From contig NZ_CP076853.1 of the NCBI RefSeq assembly GCF_018987265.1, positions 3,468,501-3,532,500 of the forward strand: DNA of 64,000 nt, written 5' to 3'. Source of the stretch: Rhizobium sp. WYJ-E13 (GTDB lineage: Bacteria; Pseudomonadota; Alphaproteobacteria; Rhizobiales; Rhizobiaceae). Made by a program: the position numbers and the translations under genes. This document shows positions 55,811 through 64,000 of the stretch, piece by piece. Within the stretch, counting starts at the first letter, position 1. Each line of letters opens with the position of its first letter. The notes below the pieces were generated by a model that ran no database searches, was not told the origin of the DNA, and was given only the letters and a program-made list of their open reading frames with translations.

Positions 55811-55858
55811 GGTTTCCTCCCTTGAAACAGACGGGCACGGCATGCCCGCCACACGAAA

Positions 55859-56839
55859 TCAACCCGGATACCACACGATACGAGGCTCCTCCTTCGAACG
55901 CTCGTATTGCCACGCCGAGTCGATAAGCATTTCGAGATCGTAGTTTGGCCGCCAATCCAGCAGGTATTTTGCCTTGCTGTTGTCCATCCAGTTGGAATGA
56001 AAGCGGCTTGGTATGTCGACAGAGCCGAGATTTCGCGTGCGCGACAGATAGGCGGCGACTTCAGAATAGTCGACAGGACGATCCATGCAGATATTAAAGA
56101 GTTGTCGTTCCGCCCGGGGATTGTCGATTGCTGCCAATATCGCCGATACGAGGTCATCGACATGCACGAAGTTGCGTTTCAGCGGACGACCGTCAGCATC
56201 GAGCAGCAGCGGCACCGTACCCATAGCTGCATAGCGCCGCGCCGCTTCTTCCGGGACGAGCGTCTTCCAGTCCGGGCCGCCAAAGACGTCATCTCCAAAG
56301 GACAGCGAATACTTGAAGTCGTCCTTTTCCATGATCCAAGGCGCGCGCAGACAACAGCCATTGAGGCCGTACTGAATGCCAAACTGCTCCAGCATGACCT
56401 CTTCCAGAACCTTGGAGAGCGCATAGCTTCCCGGATAAGCGCAATGAGGGGCACTTTCGGTGATCGGGCCGTTATGGCGATAGTGGAAATGCCCTATGCC
56501 CGCATCGCCGCCGATCAGGATGAACTGGCGTGCCGAGACACTCGTACGAAACTCCTCAAGCAGCCAAAAGAGACCTTTGACCGCAACGTCCATAATGTCT
56601 TCAGGCGTTTCCTTGCATGTGGCGAGATGCACGACATGGGTAACATCAGAGAGAGCAGCGGCCACAACATCGCGATCGGCGATCGAGCCACGGATGACTT
56701 CGACACGGTCGGTTTCATCACACACACGATTATGATAAAGCGCGCGAATGCGAGCTTTGGAAAATCTCGGATCGTCAAGCAGCCCAGCAATGAAGCGCCG
56801 CCCGACCTTGCCCGTCGCACCGGTAACAAGGATCAGCAT
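55859..56839 (-). CDS. NAD-dependent epimerase/dehydratase-family protein
   Basis: A 326-residue extended SDR. The cofactor loop is VTGATGKVGRRF (residues 5-16), and the active-site Tyr-Lys pair is in GSYALSKVLEE. Thr or Ser partners lie in FILIGGDAG. The C-terminal substrate domain ends with SNWMDNSKAKYLLDWRPNYDLE, as in nucleotide-sugar or uronate-type dehydrogenases. It is the first gene on the minus strand, 48 bp before the binding-protein gene. It probably acts on the sugar brought in by the transporter. Confidence 0.9.
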   Translation of the reverse strand: MLILVTGATGKVGRRFIAGLLDDPRFSKARIRALYHNRVCDETDRVEVIRGSIADRDVVAAALSDVTHVVHLATCKETPEDIMDVAVKGLFWLLEEFRTSVSARQFILIGGDAGIGHFHYRHNGPITESAPHCAYPGSYALSKVLEEVMLEQFGIQYGLNGCCLRAPWIMEKDDFKYSLSFGDDVFGGPDWKTLVPEEAARRYAAMGTVPLLLDADGRPLKRNFVHVDDLVSAILAAIDNPRAERQLFNICMDRPVDYSEVAAYLSRTRNLGSVDIPSRFHSNWMDNSKAKYLLDWRPNYDLEMLIDSAWQYERSKEEPRIVWYPG

Positions 56840-56880
56840 GCTCTCTCTCCCAGTAATAGCTAATATTCGGGCACCGCTTC

Positions 56881-56976
56881 CGTCAAATGATATTTGTCCG
56901 ACAAAACAGATTTTTGGTACAATGGGCCAGACGCCTCGGACAATGAGTTGACGCTGTCGCGGGGTTTTGCGTAAAT
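56881..56976. promoter_or_regulatory. Divergent promoters flanking a GntR-type operator
   Basis: The perfect palindrome TTTGTCCGACAAA (56893-56905) is of the TTGTC-GACAA kind bound by FadR-subfamily GntR proteins. A related TTGGTACAA lies at 56915-56923. To its right TTGACG (56948-56953) and GTAAAT (56971-56976), 17 bp apart, point to the ATPase gene. To its left TTGACG (56886-56881, minus strand) starts the opposite promoter. Confidence 0.6.
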
Positions 56977-57095
56977 GCTAATAATCGCTTTTCATGGGAG
57001 GATATTGGAAAGGCGAATTCGCTTGAGCCTCGTCGAAAACAGGCCAGGTTAGGAGCGAAGCGATAGCGACACGTTTTTGGGAGGCCAGGAGGCTG

Positions 57096-57836
57096 GTGGC
57101 GGTTCTCGAGCTCACCAATATTTCCAAACATTTCGGTGCCATCCAGGCCGTCAACGATGTTTCGTTTTCGCTCGAAGCGGGGCAAGTGGTCGGCCTCATG
57201 GGTGATAACGGCGCCGGCAAGTCCACATTGGTCAAGATGATCGCCGGCAACTTTCGGCCGAGCCACGGAATCATGCGCCTCGACGGTGCTGAGATTGTGC
57301 TTCATCGGCCGAAGGAGGCGCGCCAGCATGGCATCGAGATCGTTCATCAGGATCTGGCGCTCTGCAACAACCTTACGGCGGCGGCAAACGTATTTCTCGG
57401 CCGCGAATTACGCCGCGGCATATGGCCATTTCGCATCCTCGACTACAAGACCATGTACAAACGCGCCGGCGAGATTTTCCGCGAGCTGAAATCCGAGACG
57501 CGGCCACGTGATCTCGTCAAGCAAATGTCAGGTGGTCAGCGGCAGGCGGTCGCAATTGGCCGGACGATGCTGTCTGAAGCGAAAATCGTGCTGATGGACG
57601 AGCCGACAGCCGCCATTTCCGTGCGCCAGGTGGCTGAGGTTCTGAATCTGATCCGTCAATTGCGTGACCGGGGCATTGTTGTTGTCCTGATTAGCCACCG
57701 CATGCCCGACGTCTTTTCGGTCGCAGACCGCGTGATCGTGATGCGGCGTGGCAGAAAAGTGGCCGACAAGCCGATTGCAGCAAGTTCGCCCGAGGAAGTG
57801 ACGGGACTTATTACTGGCGCCATCGAACAGGTGTGA
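57096..57836 (+). CDS. Sugar ABC transporter ATP-binding protein (FrcA type, GTG start)
   Basis: A 246-residue single-domain ATPase with Walker A GDNGAGKST near residue 38-46, VHQDLALCNNL (Q-loop), signature MSGGQRQAVAIGR, Walker B IVLMDEPTAAI and LISHRMPDV. CUT2 systems usually have a double ATPase of about 500 residues; the half-length FrcA type forms a homodimer. The GTG at 57096 is preceded by GCCAGGAGGCTG. It is followed by the permease gene 43 bp downstream and is divergent from the epimerase and binding-protein genes. Confidence 0.92.
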   Translation: MAVLELTNISKHFGAIQAVNDVSFSLEAGQVVGLMGDNGAGKSTLVKMIAGNFRPSHGIMRLDGAEIVLHRPKEARQHGIEIVHQDLALCNNLTAAANVFLGRELRRGIWPFRILDYKTMYKRAGEIFRELKSETRPRDLVKQMSGGQRQAVAIGRTMLSEAKIVLMDEPTAAISVRQVAEVLNLIRQLRDRGIVVVLISHRMPDVFSVADRVIVMRRGRKVADKPIAASSPEEVTGLITGAIEQV

Positions 57837-57879
57837 TCGATGCTGTCCGTTGCAGCAGCAAGAAAGAAGAAGGTCGACG

Positions 57880-58878
57880 ATGGCGATTACACTTGACCAG
57901 ACGATCAGACAGAAGCAACGGAGCTGGTTTGCAACGATCCTGGGCGGCCAGACATTCTGGGTTCTGATCGCGGTCATTCTCGCCTGCATTTTTCTGTCGA
58001 TGGCGACAGACTCCTTTGCAACGGCAAAGAACATCTACAACATCACCCGCAACGTCACGTTCGTCGCAATTATCGCGCTGGGCATGACGCTGGTCATCAT
58101 CACCGGCGGCATCGATCTGTCCGTTGGCTCCGTGCTTTGCCTGTGCAGCATGGTACTGGCGGTCGTCATGCACGCGGGATACAGCATTGAAGTCGGCATC
58201 GCCGCCTCGATCGGTACTGCTCTTTTGGTCGGAGCTTTCAACGGGCTGTTGATTGCCTATCTCGGCTTCCCGCCTTTCGTCGTTACGCTCGGCATGTTGT
58301 CGATTGCGCGCAGCCTTGCGATGGTTGCGTCCAACAATACTGTTGTTTTCCAGTTCGGGCCTGATCACGACAAACTGCTGGCGCTGGGTGGCGGCGCCTG
58401 GCTTTTCGGTATCGCCAATCCAGTGCTTTACATGGTCGTGCTGGCACTCATAACCGGTTTTGTGCTGCGCTGGACTAAGTTCGGCCGCTATGTTTTTGCC
58501 ATCGGCGGCAATGAGCACGCAGCGACGCTGACGGGCGTTCCCGTGCAGAGGATCAAGGTCATCGTCTACATGATTTCCGCCCTATCCGCGGGGGTTGCCG
58601 GCATCATCCAAACCGGTTGGCTCGGCGCAGTCACCACAAATATCGGCGCCGGGATGGAACTTCAAGTTATCGCCGCTGCGGTTATCGGCGGCGCCAACCT
58701 GGCTGGCGGCGTCGGCACCGCCTTTGGGGCGTTGATCGGAGCCGCGCTCATCGAGGTGATCCGCAACAGTCTTGGCCTGCTCGGCATCAACGCCTTCTGG
58801 CAAGGTAGCTTTATCGGCGGTGCAATTGTCCTTGCCGTTCTTTTCGACCGAATTCGCAACTTGCGACGCGACGAATAG
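57880..58878 (+). CDS. Sugar ABC transporter permease (FrcC/RbsC type)
   Basis: A 332-residue inner-membrane permease with about eight to ten helices. Motifs typical of the CUT2 class include ITGGIDLSVGSVLCL, FNGLLIAYLGFPPFVVTLGM, FAIGGNEHAATLTGV and AAAVIGGANLAGGVGTAFGAL. ATG 57880 follows AAGAAGAAGG; an upstream in-frame start at 57850 is possible. It forms the transporter with the ATPase just upstream and the binding protein at 54824. Confidence 0.93.
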   Translation: MAITLDQTIRQKQRSWFATILGGQTFWVLIAVILACIFLSMATDSFATAKNIYNITRNVTFVAIIALGMTLVIITGGIDLSVGSVLCLCSMVLAVVMHAGYSIEVGIAASIGTALLVGAFNGLLIAYLGFPPFVVTLGMLSIARSLAMVASNNTVVFQFGPDHDKLLALGGGAWLFGIANPVLYMVVLALITGFVLRWTKFGRYVFAIGGNEHAATLTGVPVQRIKVIVYMISALSAGVAGIIQTGWLGAVTTNIGAGMELQVIAAAVIGGANLAGGVGTAFGALIGAALIEVIRNSLGLLGINAFWQGSFIGGAIVLAVLFDRIRNLRRDE

Positions 58879-59032
58879 GCGAACCCCGGTCTCAGATCCT
58901 CAAGCCTCCGGGACGGCATGATAAACTATGTGAGGCTCACCTGAGTGAAGCCTACCGGGCGAACATCTAGCCGTCGCCATTGCGTAGAGGCAAGTGGAAA
59001 CACGCTTGCCTTGGCGCTGGGTCGCTTGTGCG

Positions 59033-59389
59033 TTACTGCAGGCTCCCGTCCCCGCCGCGGTCGGCGGCTTTGAAGTCCGCCATAACCCTATTCAGAAACT
59101 CGTTCTGGCTGACCTTGCCGTCACTGTTGGCGTCCGTGGTGGAGAACTGCTGGACAGTCAGGACTCCGACAACTTCGTCAGAGTTCAGATTGCCGTCCTT
59201 GTTCTTATCCAGGCCCGCGAAGGCCGACGTCATGAAGGTTTGATATTCAGATCGGTCGACCGCTCCATTCTTGTCACGATCGAGCCGGTCCATTTGGCCT
59301 TGGTTCATGGCCACCGGTTGACTCTGCGCGACGGCTGCAATGGCGGCAAAAAAAACGAATCCCGTCAGTAGGGCTACTCTTTTCATCAT
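59033..59389 (-). CDS. Exported EF-hand calcium-binding protein (three full loops, fourth cut short)
   Basis: A 118-residue protein with a signal peptide (RVALLTGFVFFAAIAAVAQS). Three canonical EF-hand loops follow at residues 37-48 (DRDKNGAVDRSE), 61-72 (DKNKDGNLNSDE) and 86-97 (DANSDGKVSQNE). A fourth loop begins DRGGDGSLQ at 110 but the protein ends within it. The cysteine-free composition and signal suggest a periplasmic calcium sensor or buffer. GGAAGGTCGGG precedes the start at 59389. Confidence 0.9.
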   Translation of the reverse strand: MMKRVALLTGFVFFAAIAAVAQSQPVAMNQGQMDRLDRDKNGAVDRSEYQTFMTSAFAGLDKNKDGNLNSDEVVGVLTVQQFSTTDANSDGKVSQNEFLNRVMADFKAADRGGDGSLQ

Positions 59390-59403
59390 CCCGACCTTCC
59401 GCA

Positions 59404-59646
59404 TCAATGACATGTCAAGGCACTGCCGCCCGCGGCGCCCAGCGTGGCGCCGCCGCCAACGGCCCAAAGCTGTCCAGTCCCCGAGCCAATGGTCGCGCCA
59501 AGCAATCCGCCGACGACCGCGCCGCCGACCGTGCCAGCGATGCAGCCGAACTCGTTGCTGCGCCCTCCTTGGGACGTCGCAGCGGATTGGCAGCCAGACA
59601 AAGCAAGGCAGCCTAAGAGAGTAAGACCTATGGTGCACTTGGTCAT
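59404..59646 (-). CDS. Small glycine-zipper lipoprotein
   Basis: An 80-residue lipoprotein. The signal MTKCTIGLTLLGCLAL ends in a lipobox with Cys19 (LSGC). The rest is a glycine-zipper membrane segment (AGTVGGAVVGGLLGATIGSG, then VGGGATLGAAGGSAL) as in small outer-membrane lipoproteins. ATG 59646 follows CTGGAGGAAAAA. It lies 14 bp before the EF-hand gene on the same strand, so the two probably share a transcript. Confidence 0.85.
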   Translation of the reverse strand: MTKCTIGLTLLGCLALSGCQSAATSQGGRSNEFGCIAGTVGGAVVGGLLGATIGSGTGQLWAVGGGATLGAAGGSALTCH

Positions 59647-60142
59647 TTTTTCCTCCAGTATATCCATTCACGTTTAAGACAAACAGGCGGAGGCACCGTT
59701 GAGCGGCGGCGGTCGAAAACAATCTGCGGGTATGTTCCTCATCTGCGGGAGATTCTCCGCCAATCAGAAGCAACCCACAGGCAAAAACATGCAGAGCGCG
59801 CGCCAAAGCTGCAACAATACTGTTAAATACTACCACTGCGCATGGCTGAAGACAACACCGGGGCGCCTGTCTCCGCCGTTGATGTCCTGCCGAAGCGAGA
59901 TCAGCCCGCTGGTTTCAATCCTCCAAGACCGCTCCTGTCCTGCTGGGGCGGTCGCCGGTCTGCCTTCCGGCCGCGAAGCCGGCGCAACACAGCACGTCAA
60001 ACTGTTCCCTGGGTGCGTCGCCCGTAGGTCAGTCGCCGGCTCGTACGGCAGATCGGCCTTTTGAGCGATCTTTGCCGCCCCTTAACACAAAAAGCCGGAA
60101 AGGATTGCTTGGGTTGGCAGGTTTTATCCCGTTCACTGCGCT
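59647..60142. other. Intergenic region up to the IS element, no convincing gene
   Basis: About 500 bp without a frame that has both a ribosome site and recognisable similarity. The short frame 59842-60027 on the plus strand has an unlikely composition. Small hairpins are present, such as CCGGTCTGCCTTCCGG. The frame that runs into the IS at 60143 could be rejoined across it (see findings). Confidence 0.5.
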
Positions 60143-60160
60143 TGACCTTGCCCCCAAGTT

Positions 60161-61090
60161 TTATCCAGCTTTGAGTTCGCTCCAGCGGTTTTGGGTTGCT
60201 GTAATTGCGGCGGTAGCGGCGGGTTGCGGTGCGGAGCCATTTCGGCTGCGCAGCACCGCATCACGTCGCGGGTTGATGGTCTGAGCGAACTCGGCAGGTG
60301 TCATCCTGCCGAGTCCAGAGTGCGGTCGGTGGTCGTTGTAATCGCTGCGCCAGTTTGAAAGCGCTGATCGAGCATGGGTCAGTGACGAGAAGAGGGTCTC
60401 ATTCAGGAACTCGTCTCGCAGCCGCCCATTGAAGCTTTCGATGAAGGCGTTCTGGATCGGCTTGCCGGGCGCGATATAGTGCCATTCCACCTTGGCCAGG
60501 TCCGTCCATCGCAAGATCGCGTTGCTGGTGAACTCGCTGCCGTTGTCACAGACTATCATCCTGGGTTTGCCACGCTCCTCGATGATCCGGTCAAGCTCTC
60601 GCGCGACGCGCAGGCCGGAAAGCGATGTATCGGCGACGAGCGCCAAGCACTCCCTCATGCGATCATCGACAACGGTCAAAATCCGCAACCTGCGCCCATC
60701 GGTGAGTTGATCCGACACGAAGTCCAGCGACCAACGATCATTGGCCGCCATCGGGACAAGCATCGGTGCTCGTGTGCCGATCACTCGCTTGCGACCGCCG
60801 CGCTTGCGTACCGTCAGCTTCTCCTACCGATAGAGCCGGAAGAGCTTCTTGTGGTTCACGAGGTGTCCCTCGCGCCGGAGCAGCACATGAAGGCGTCGAT
60901 ATCCAAAGTGGCGGCGTTCATGCGCCAACGCCTTCATTCGCGCGCGAAGCTCATGATCATCTTCGCGCTTGGTCTCGTAACGGATCGTCATCCGGCAAAC
61001 GCCGATGGCTTTACACGCCCGCCGTTCGCTCATCCGATGTTGGTTCATCAGATGGGCGACAGCATTTCGCTTTGCTGCAGGCGTCACCAC
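60161..61090 (-). pseudogene. IS407-type transposase orfB, broken by an amber codon
   Basis: The frame encodes an rve-type DDE transposase: an HTH_21 region (RRACKAIGVCRMTIRYETKR and RRHFGYRRLHVLLRREG), then the catalytic core ([38 protein letters not shown]). It is open from 61090 except for TAG at 60826-60824 right after HKKLFRLYR. In related elements GAG (Glu) is expected there, so one G-to-T change explains it. The frame then continues without a shift to 60161. Such proteins are normally made by -1 frameshifting from orfA, which overlaps by 7 bp. Confidence 0.9.
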
Positions 61091-61350
61091 TTCTTTCCCA
61101 AAAGGTCTTTTAAAGCAGCGTTATCGAGCATGGCATCCGCCAAAAGCCGTTTCAGCTTCGTGTTCTCGTCCTCCAGCGTCTTCAGCCGCTTGGCTTCGGA
61201 CACGTCCATGCCGCCGAACTTGGCTTTCCACTTATAGATACTGGCATCGCTGACACCGTGCTTGCGGCAAAGCTCCGAGACCGGCGTGCCCGCCTCGTGC
61301 TCCTTCAGAATGCCGATAATCTGTTCGTCTGTGAAACGGTTGCGCTTCAT
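61084..61350 (-). CDS. IS407-type transposase orfA (HTH_Tnp_1)
   Basis: An 88-residue protein beginning MKRNRFTDEQIIGILKEHEAG with the HTH VSELCRKHGVSDASIYKWKAKFGG and a leucine-zipper-like tail (RLKTLEDENTKLKRLLADAMLDNAALKDLL). It matches OrfA of the IS407 group. It is intact and sits at the upstream end of the element, overlapping orfB by 7 bp as needed for frameshift fusion. Confidence 0.93.
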   Translation of the reverse strand: MKRNRFTDEQIIGILKEHEAGTPVSELCRKHGVSDASIYKWKAKFGGMDVSEAKRLKTLEDENTKLKRLLADAMLDNAALKDLLGKKW

Positions 61351-61529
61351 CCCCTGGTCCTCTCAATGGGCCAGAGCTTACTTCAAAATGGATTATTTCA
61401 CCGGGGCAAGGTCACGCTCAGCCTTCAGGTTACGGAGATCTTAGCTGCCGACGCGCTACGCTTGCCAGCGAAGATGCAGTCTTCGCGCCGACGATAACTG
61501 GTCGTGGTATCGGGGAAGATAGGAAAGCT

Positions 61530-61606
<77 letters not shown>

Positions 61607-61640
61607 ATATTTCATTCCGGACGTTGTGCCCGGGAGCGAT

Positions 61641-61869
61641 GTCAGGCGTAGCCTGACGAGGTGAGGCCGTTAAGAGATCGATCCGGTGGATCGATCTTAG
61701 GCCGAACGGGCTGCTCCACCCCGCGTTATCCAGGCGACACTTGTGTCGTCCGTCCAGGTCTTTTGCCTGTTGGCAAAAGACCGATTGCGCAAATCCGTAG
61801 GATTTGTCGCGGCTACGCAAAGCGCTTGCGCTTTGCGGATTGTTGCCGAGCAAATTGCGAAGCAATTTG
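61641..61869. repeat. Array of short perfect hairpins between the tRNA and 5S genes
   Basis: Seven perfect stems with 2-4-nt loops lie in this 229-bp stretch. GTCAGGC/GCCTGAC is at 61641-61657, AGATCGATCC/GGATCGATCT at 61675-61697 and CGACAC/GTGTCG at 61735-61748. GTCTTTTGCC/GGCAAAAGAC is at 61758-61781, CAAATCC/GGATTTG at 61790-61806, CGCAAAGCGC/GCGCTTTGCG at 61816-61837 and CAAATTGC/GCAATTTG at 61851-61869. Confidence 0.9.
61707..61725 (-). repeat. 19-bp duplicate of the initiator tRNA 5' end
   Basis: CGGGCTGCTCCACCCCGCG here is identical to 61588-61606, the first 19 nt of the initiator tRNA gene as read on the plus strand. No further tRNA part follows, so it is a fragment of a former tRNA copy or a recombination scar. 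Confidence 0.85.
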
Positions 61870-61904
61870 TCTCGTGTTCATGATATAGGGCGCTAAAGAC
61901 GAAA

Positions 61905-61923
61905 GGCCGCTTTGGAAGCGGCC
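61905..61923 (-). terminator. Probable terminator downstream of 5S rRNA
   Basis: On the minus strand GGCCGCTT and AAGCGGCC form a perfect 8-bp stem with a 3-nt loop, followed by TTTCGTCTTT. It lies about 120 bp after the 5S gene and before the hairpin array and tRNA. Confidence 0.6.
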
Positions 61924-62045
61924 CTTTGTATCGGCTTTGGGCCGTTGGTTTCGTTCAGAGAAGATTGTTGTCGATTTTGCGCATGTTGCTTTCCGAAGCT
62001 TGTTCAGCTTCGGGCACATGCGTTTTTCACGAGTTGCGTTTAGCA

Positions 62046-62163
62046 GACCTGGCAGCGACCGACTCTCCCGCGTCTTAAGACGAAGTACCATAGGCGCTGG
62101 GGCGTTTCACGGCCGTGTTCGGAAAGGGAACGGGTGCAGCCACCCCGCCATAACCACCAGGTC
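62046..62163 (-). rRNA. rrf: 5S ribosomal RNA
   Basis: On the minus strand the 118-nt segment from GACCTGGTGGTTATGGCGGG to CGGTCGCTGCCAGGTC matches alphaproteobacterial 5S rRNA. The ends pair (GACCTGG/CCAGGTC), and the conserved CCGAACACGG loop is present. It follows 23S by about 250 bp. Confidence 0.96.
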
Positions 62164-62263
62164 AGCGAAGCGCAACTTGTGTGAGAAGCTGGTTCACTGA
62201 GCGACTAATAAGTAGTCGTCAGTGATTGGTTTTGAACACGTCTTACCTTTCGCGAGGCACCGT

Positions 62264-62400
62264 CGGAGCAAAGCTCCGCAAGCGCAAAGCGCGTCGCCGG
62301 TTGTCCGGCGCGCCGTCCGCAGCGCCTATGGCGCGTGAGGACAGAAGGTCAGGCTCATCGAACTACCGGACGAATGCGGTGCATTCGCCGGGCGATGAGC
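62264..62400. repeat. Short perfect hairpins in the 23S-5S spacer
   Basis: Stems with 3-4-nt loops: CGGAGC/GCTCCG (62264-62278), GCGC/GCGC (62282-62292), CGCCGG/CCGGCG (62295-62310), GCGCC/GGCGC (62322-62334) and CGAATGC/GCATTCG (62371-62387). The last is nested inside GCTCATCG/CGATGAGC (62353-62400). They resemble the array on the other side of 5S. Confidence 0.85.
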
Positions 62401-62408
62401 ATAGTCAA

Positions 62409-64000
<1,592 letters not shown>

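Larger units (their letters stand above)
60143..61414 (-). mobile_element. IS3-family (IS407-group) insertion sequence with 4-bp target duplication
   Basis: Both ends carry TGACCTTGCCCC as inverted repeats (60143-60154, and 61403-61414 as complement). The flanks are identical 4-bp copies of CGCT (60139-60142 and 61415-61418), the duplication size of the IS407 group. Inside are orfA and orfB in the usual order on the minus strand. Length is 1272 bp. The ends are intact but orfB has a nonsense codon, so it cannot move itself. It could still be mobilised in trans by a functional relative. Confidence 0.93.

Noticed and set aside
59842..60027. A small gene upstream of the IS
   Set aside because: 61 codons with Arg/Pro-rich composition, no ribosome site and no similarity that I recognise.
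61641..61869. CRISPR array
   Set aside because: The hairpins differ from one another and there are no constant repeats or regular spacers; no cas genes are present.

Overview
The window looks like chromosomal DNA of a Rhizobium-type alphaproteobacterium (R. leguminosarum/etli group or close). The grounds are high GC, many solute-binding-protein ABC sugar transporters each paired with a LacI or GntR regulator, an nrdHIEF operon behind a cobalamin riboswitch, an intergenic palindromic repeat that I recognise from memory of rhizobial genomes, and an rRNA operon that ends 23S, 5S, initiator tRNA-Met. The species call is inference. Layout: 1-5.4 kb holds the start of a probable glycoside hydrolase and a tetR - membrane fusion protein - RND pump operon on the minus strand, headed by a perfect 50-bp palindrome. 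5.5-9.4 kb holds OsmC, a GntR regulator with D-galactonate dehydratase, a DoxX-like protein and an SDR. 9.6-15.1 kb has a class III cyclase, a LacI regulator divergent from a phytanoyl-CoA dioxygenase-like gene, an SDR and an SMP-30 lactonase, then a broken RpiR regulator. 15.5-25.1 kb is a divergent sugar locus: ABC transporter plus ThuA on the minus strand; Gfo/Idh oxidoreductase, LacI regulator, a possible 21-codon leader and a family 2 glycosidase on the plus strand. 25.1-30.9 kb is a second sugar ABC transporter with a divergent LacI regulator, followed by a second cyclase of the same architecture as the first. 32.2-36.5 kb is nrdHIEF with its own promoter and B12 riboswitch. Beside it lies a C-terminal scrap of metE, the B12-independent methionine synthase. 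36.9-39.6 kb is a zinc/cadmium/lead-type P-ATPase with a divergent MerR regulator and a textbook 19-bp-spacer promoter. 39.7-46.6 kb holds a flavoprotein, an AcoR-like regulator lacking the sigma-54 ATPase domain, an aldehyde dehydrogenase with a DUF779 partner, a DJ-1/PfpI protein, a ribbon-helix-helix protein and a Ca2+/H+ antiporter. Matching TGTCGCA-N4-TGCGACA-type operators precede both the AcoR-like regulator and the dehydrogenase. 46.8-53.3 kb is an RND pump pair facing three small secreted or envelope proteins, one of them made of three four-cysteine repeats. 53.8-58.9 kb is a third sugar transporter split over divergent transcripts, with a GntR regulator and a GntR-type operator between the two promoters. 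59.0-61.6 kb contains an EF-hand protein, a glycine-zipper lipoprotein and an IS3/IS407-type element with intact ends and a 4-bp target duplication, whose orfB is broken by an amber codon. From 61.5 kb to the end lies the 3' half of an rRNA operon on the minus strand: partial 23S, 5S and initiator tRNA-Met. Its spacers are packed with short perfect tiny-loop hairpins and hold a 19-bp copy of the tRNA 5' end. The strongest leads are the B12-controlled nrd operon with the adjacent metE relic, the AcoR-like regulon with paired operators, the leader ORF before the family 2 glycosidase, the cysteine-repeat envelope cluster and the hairpin array in the rRNA spacers. I did not find a convincing wholly new defence or biosynthetic system.
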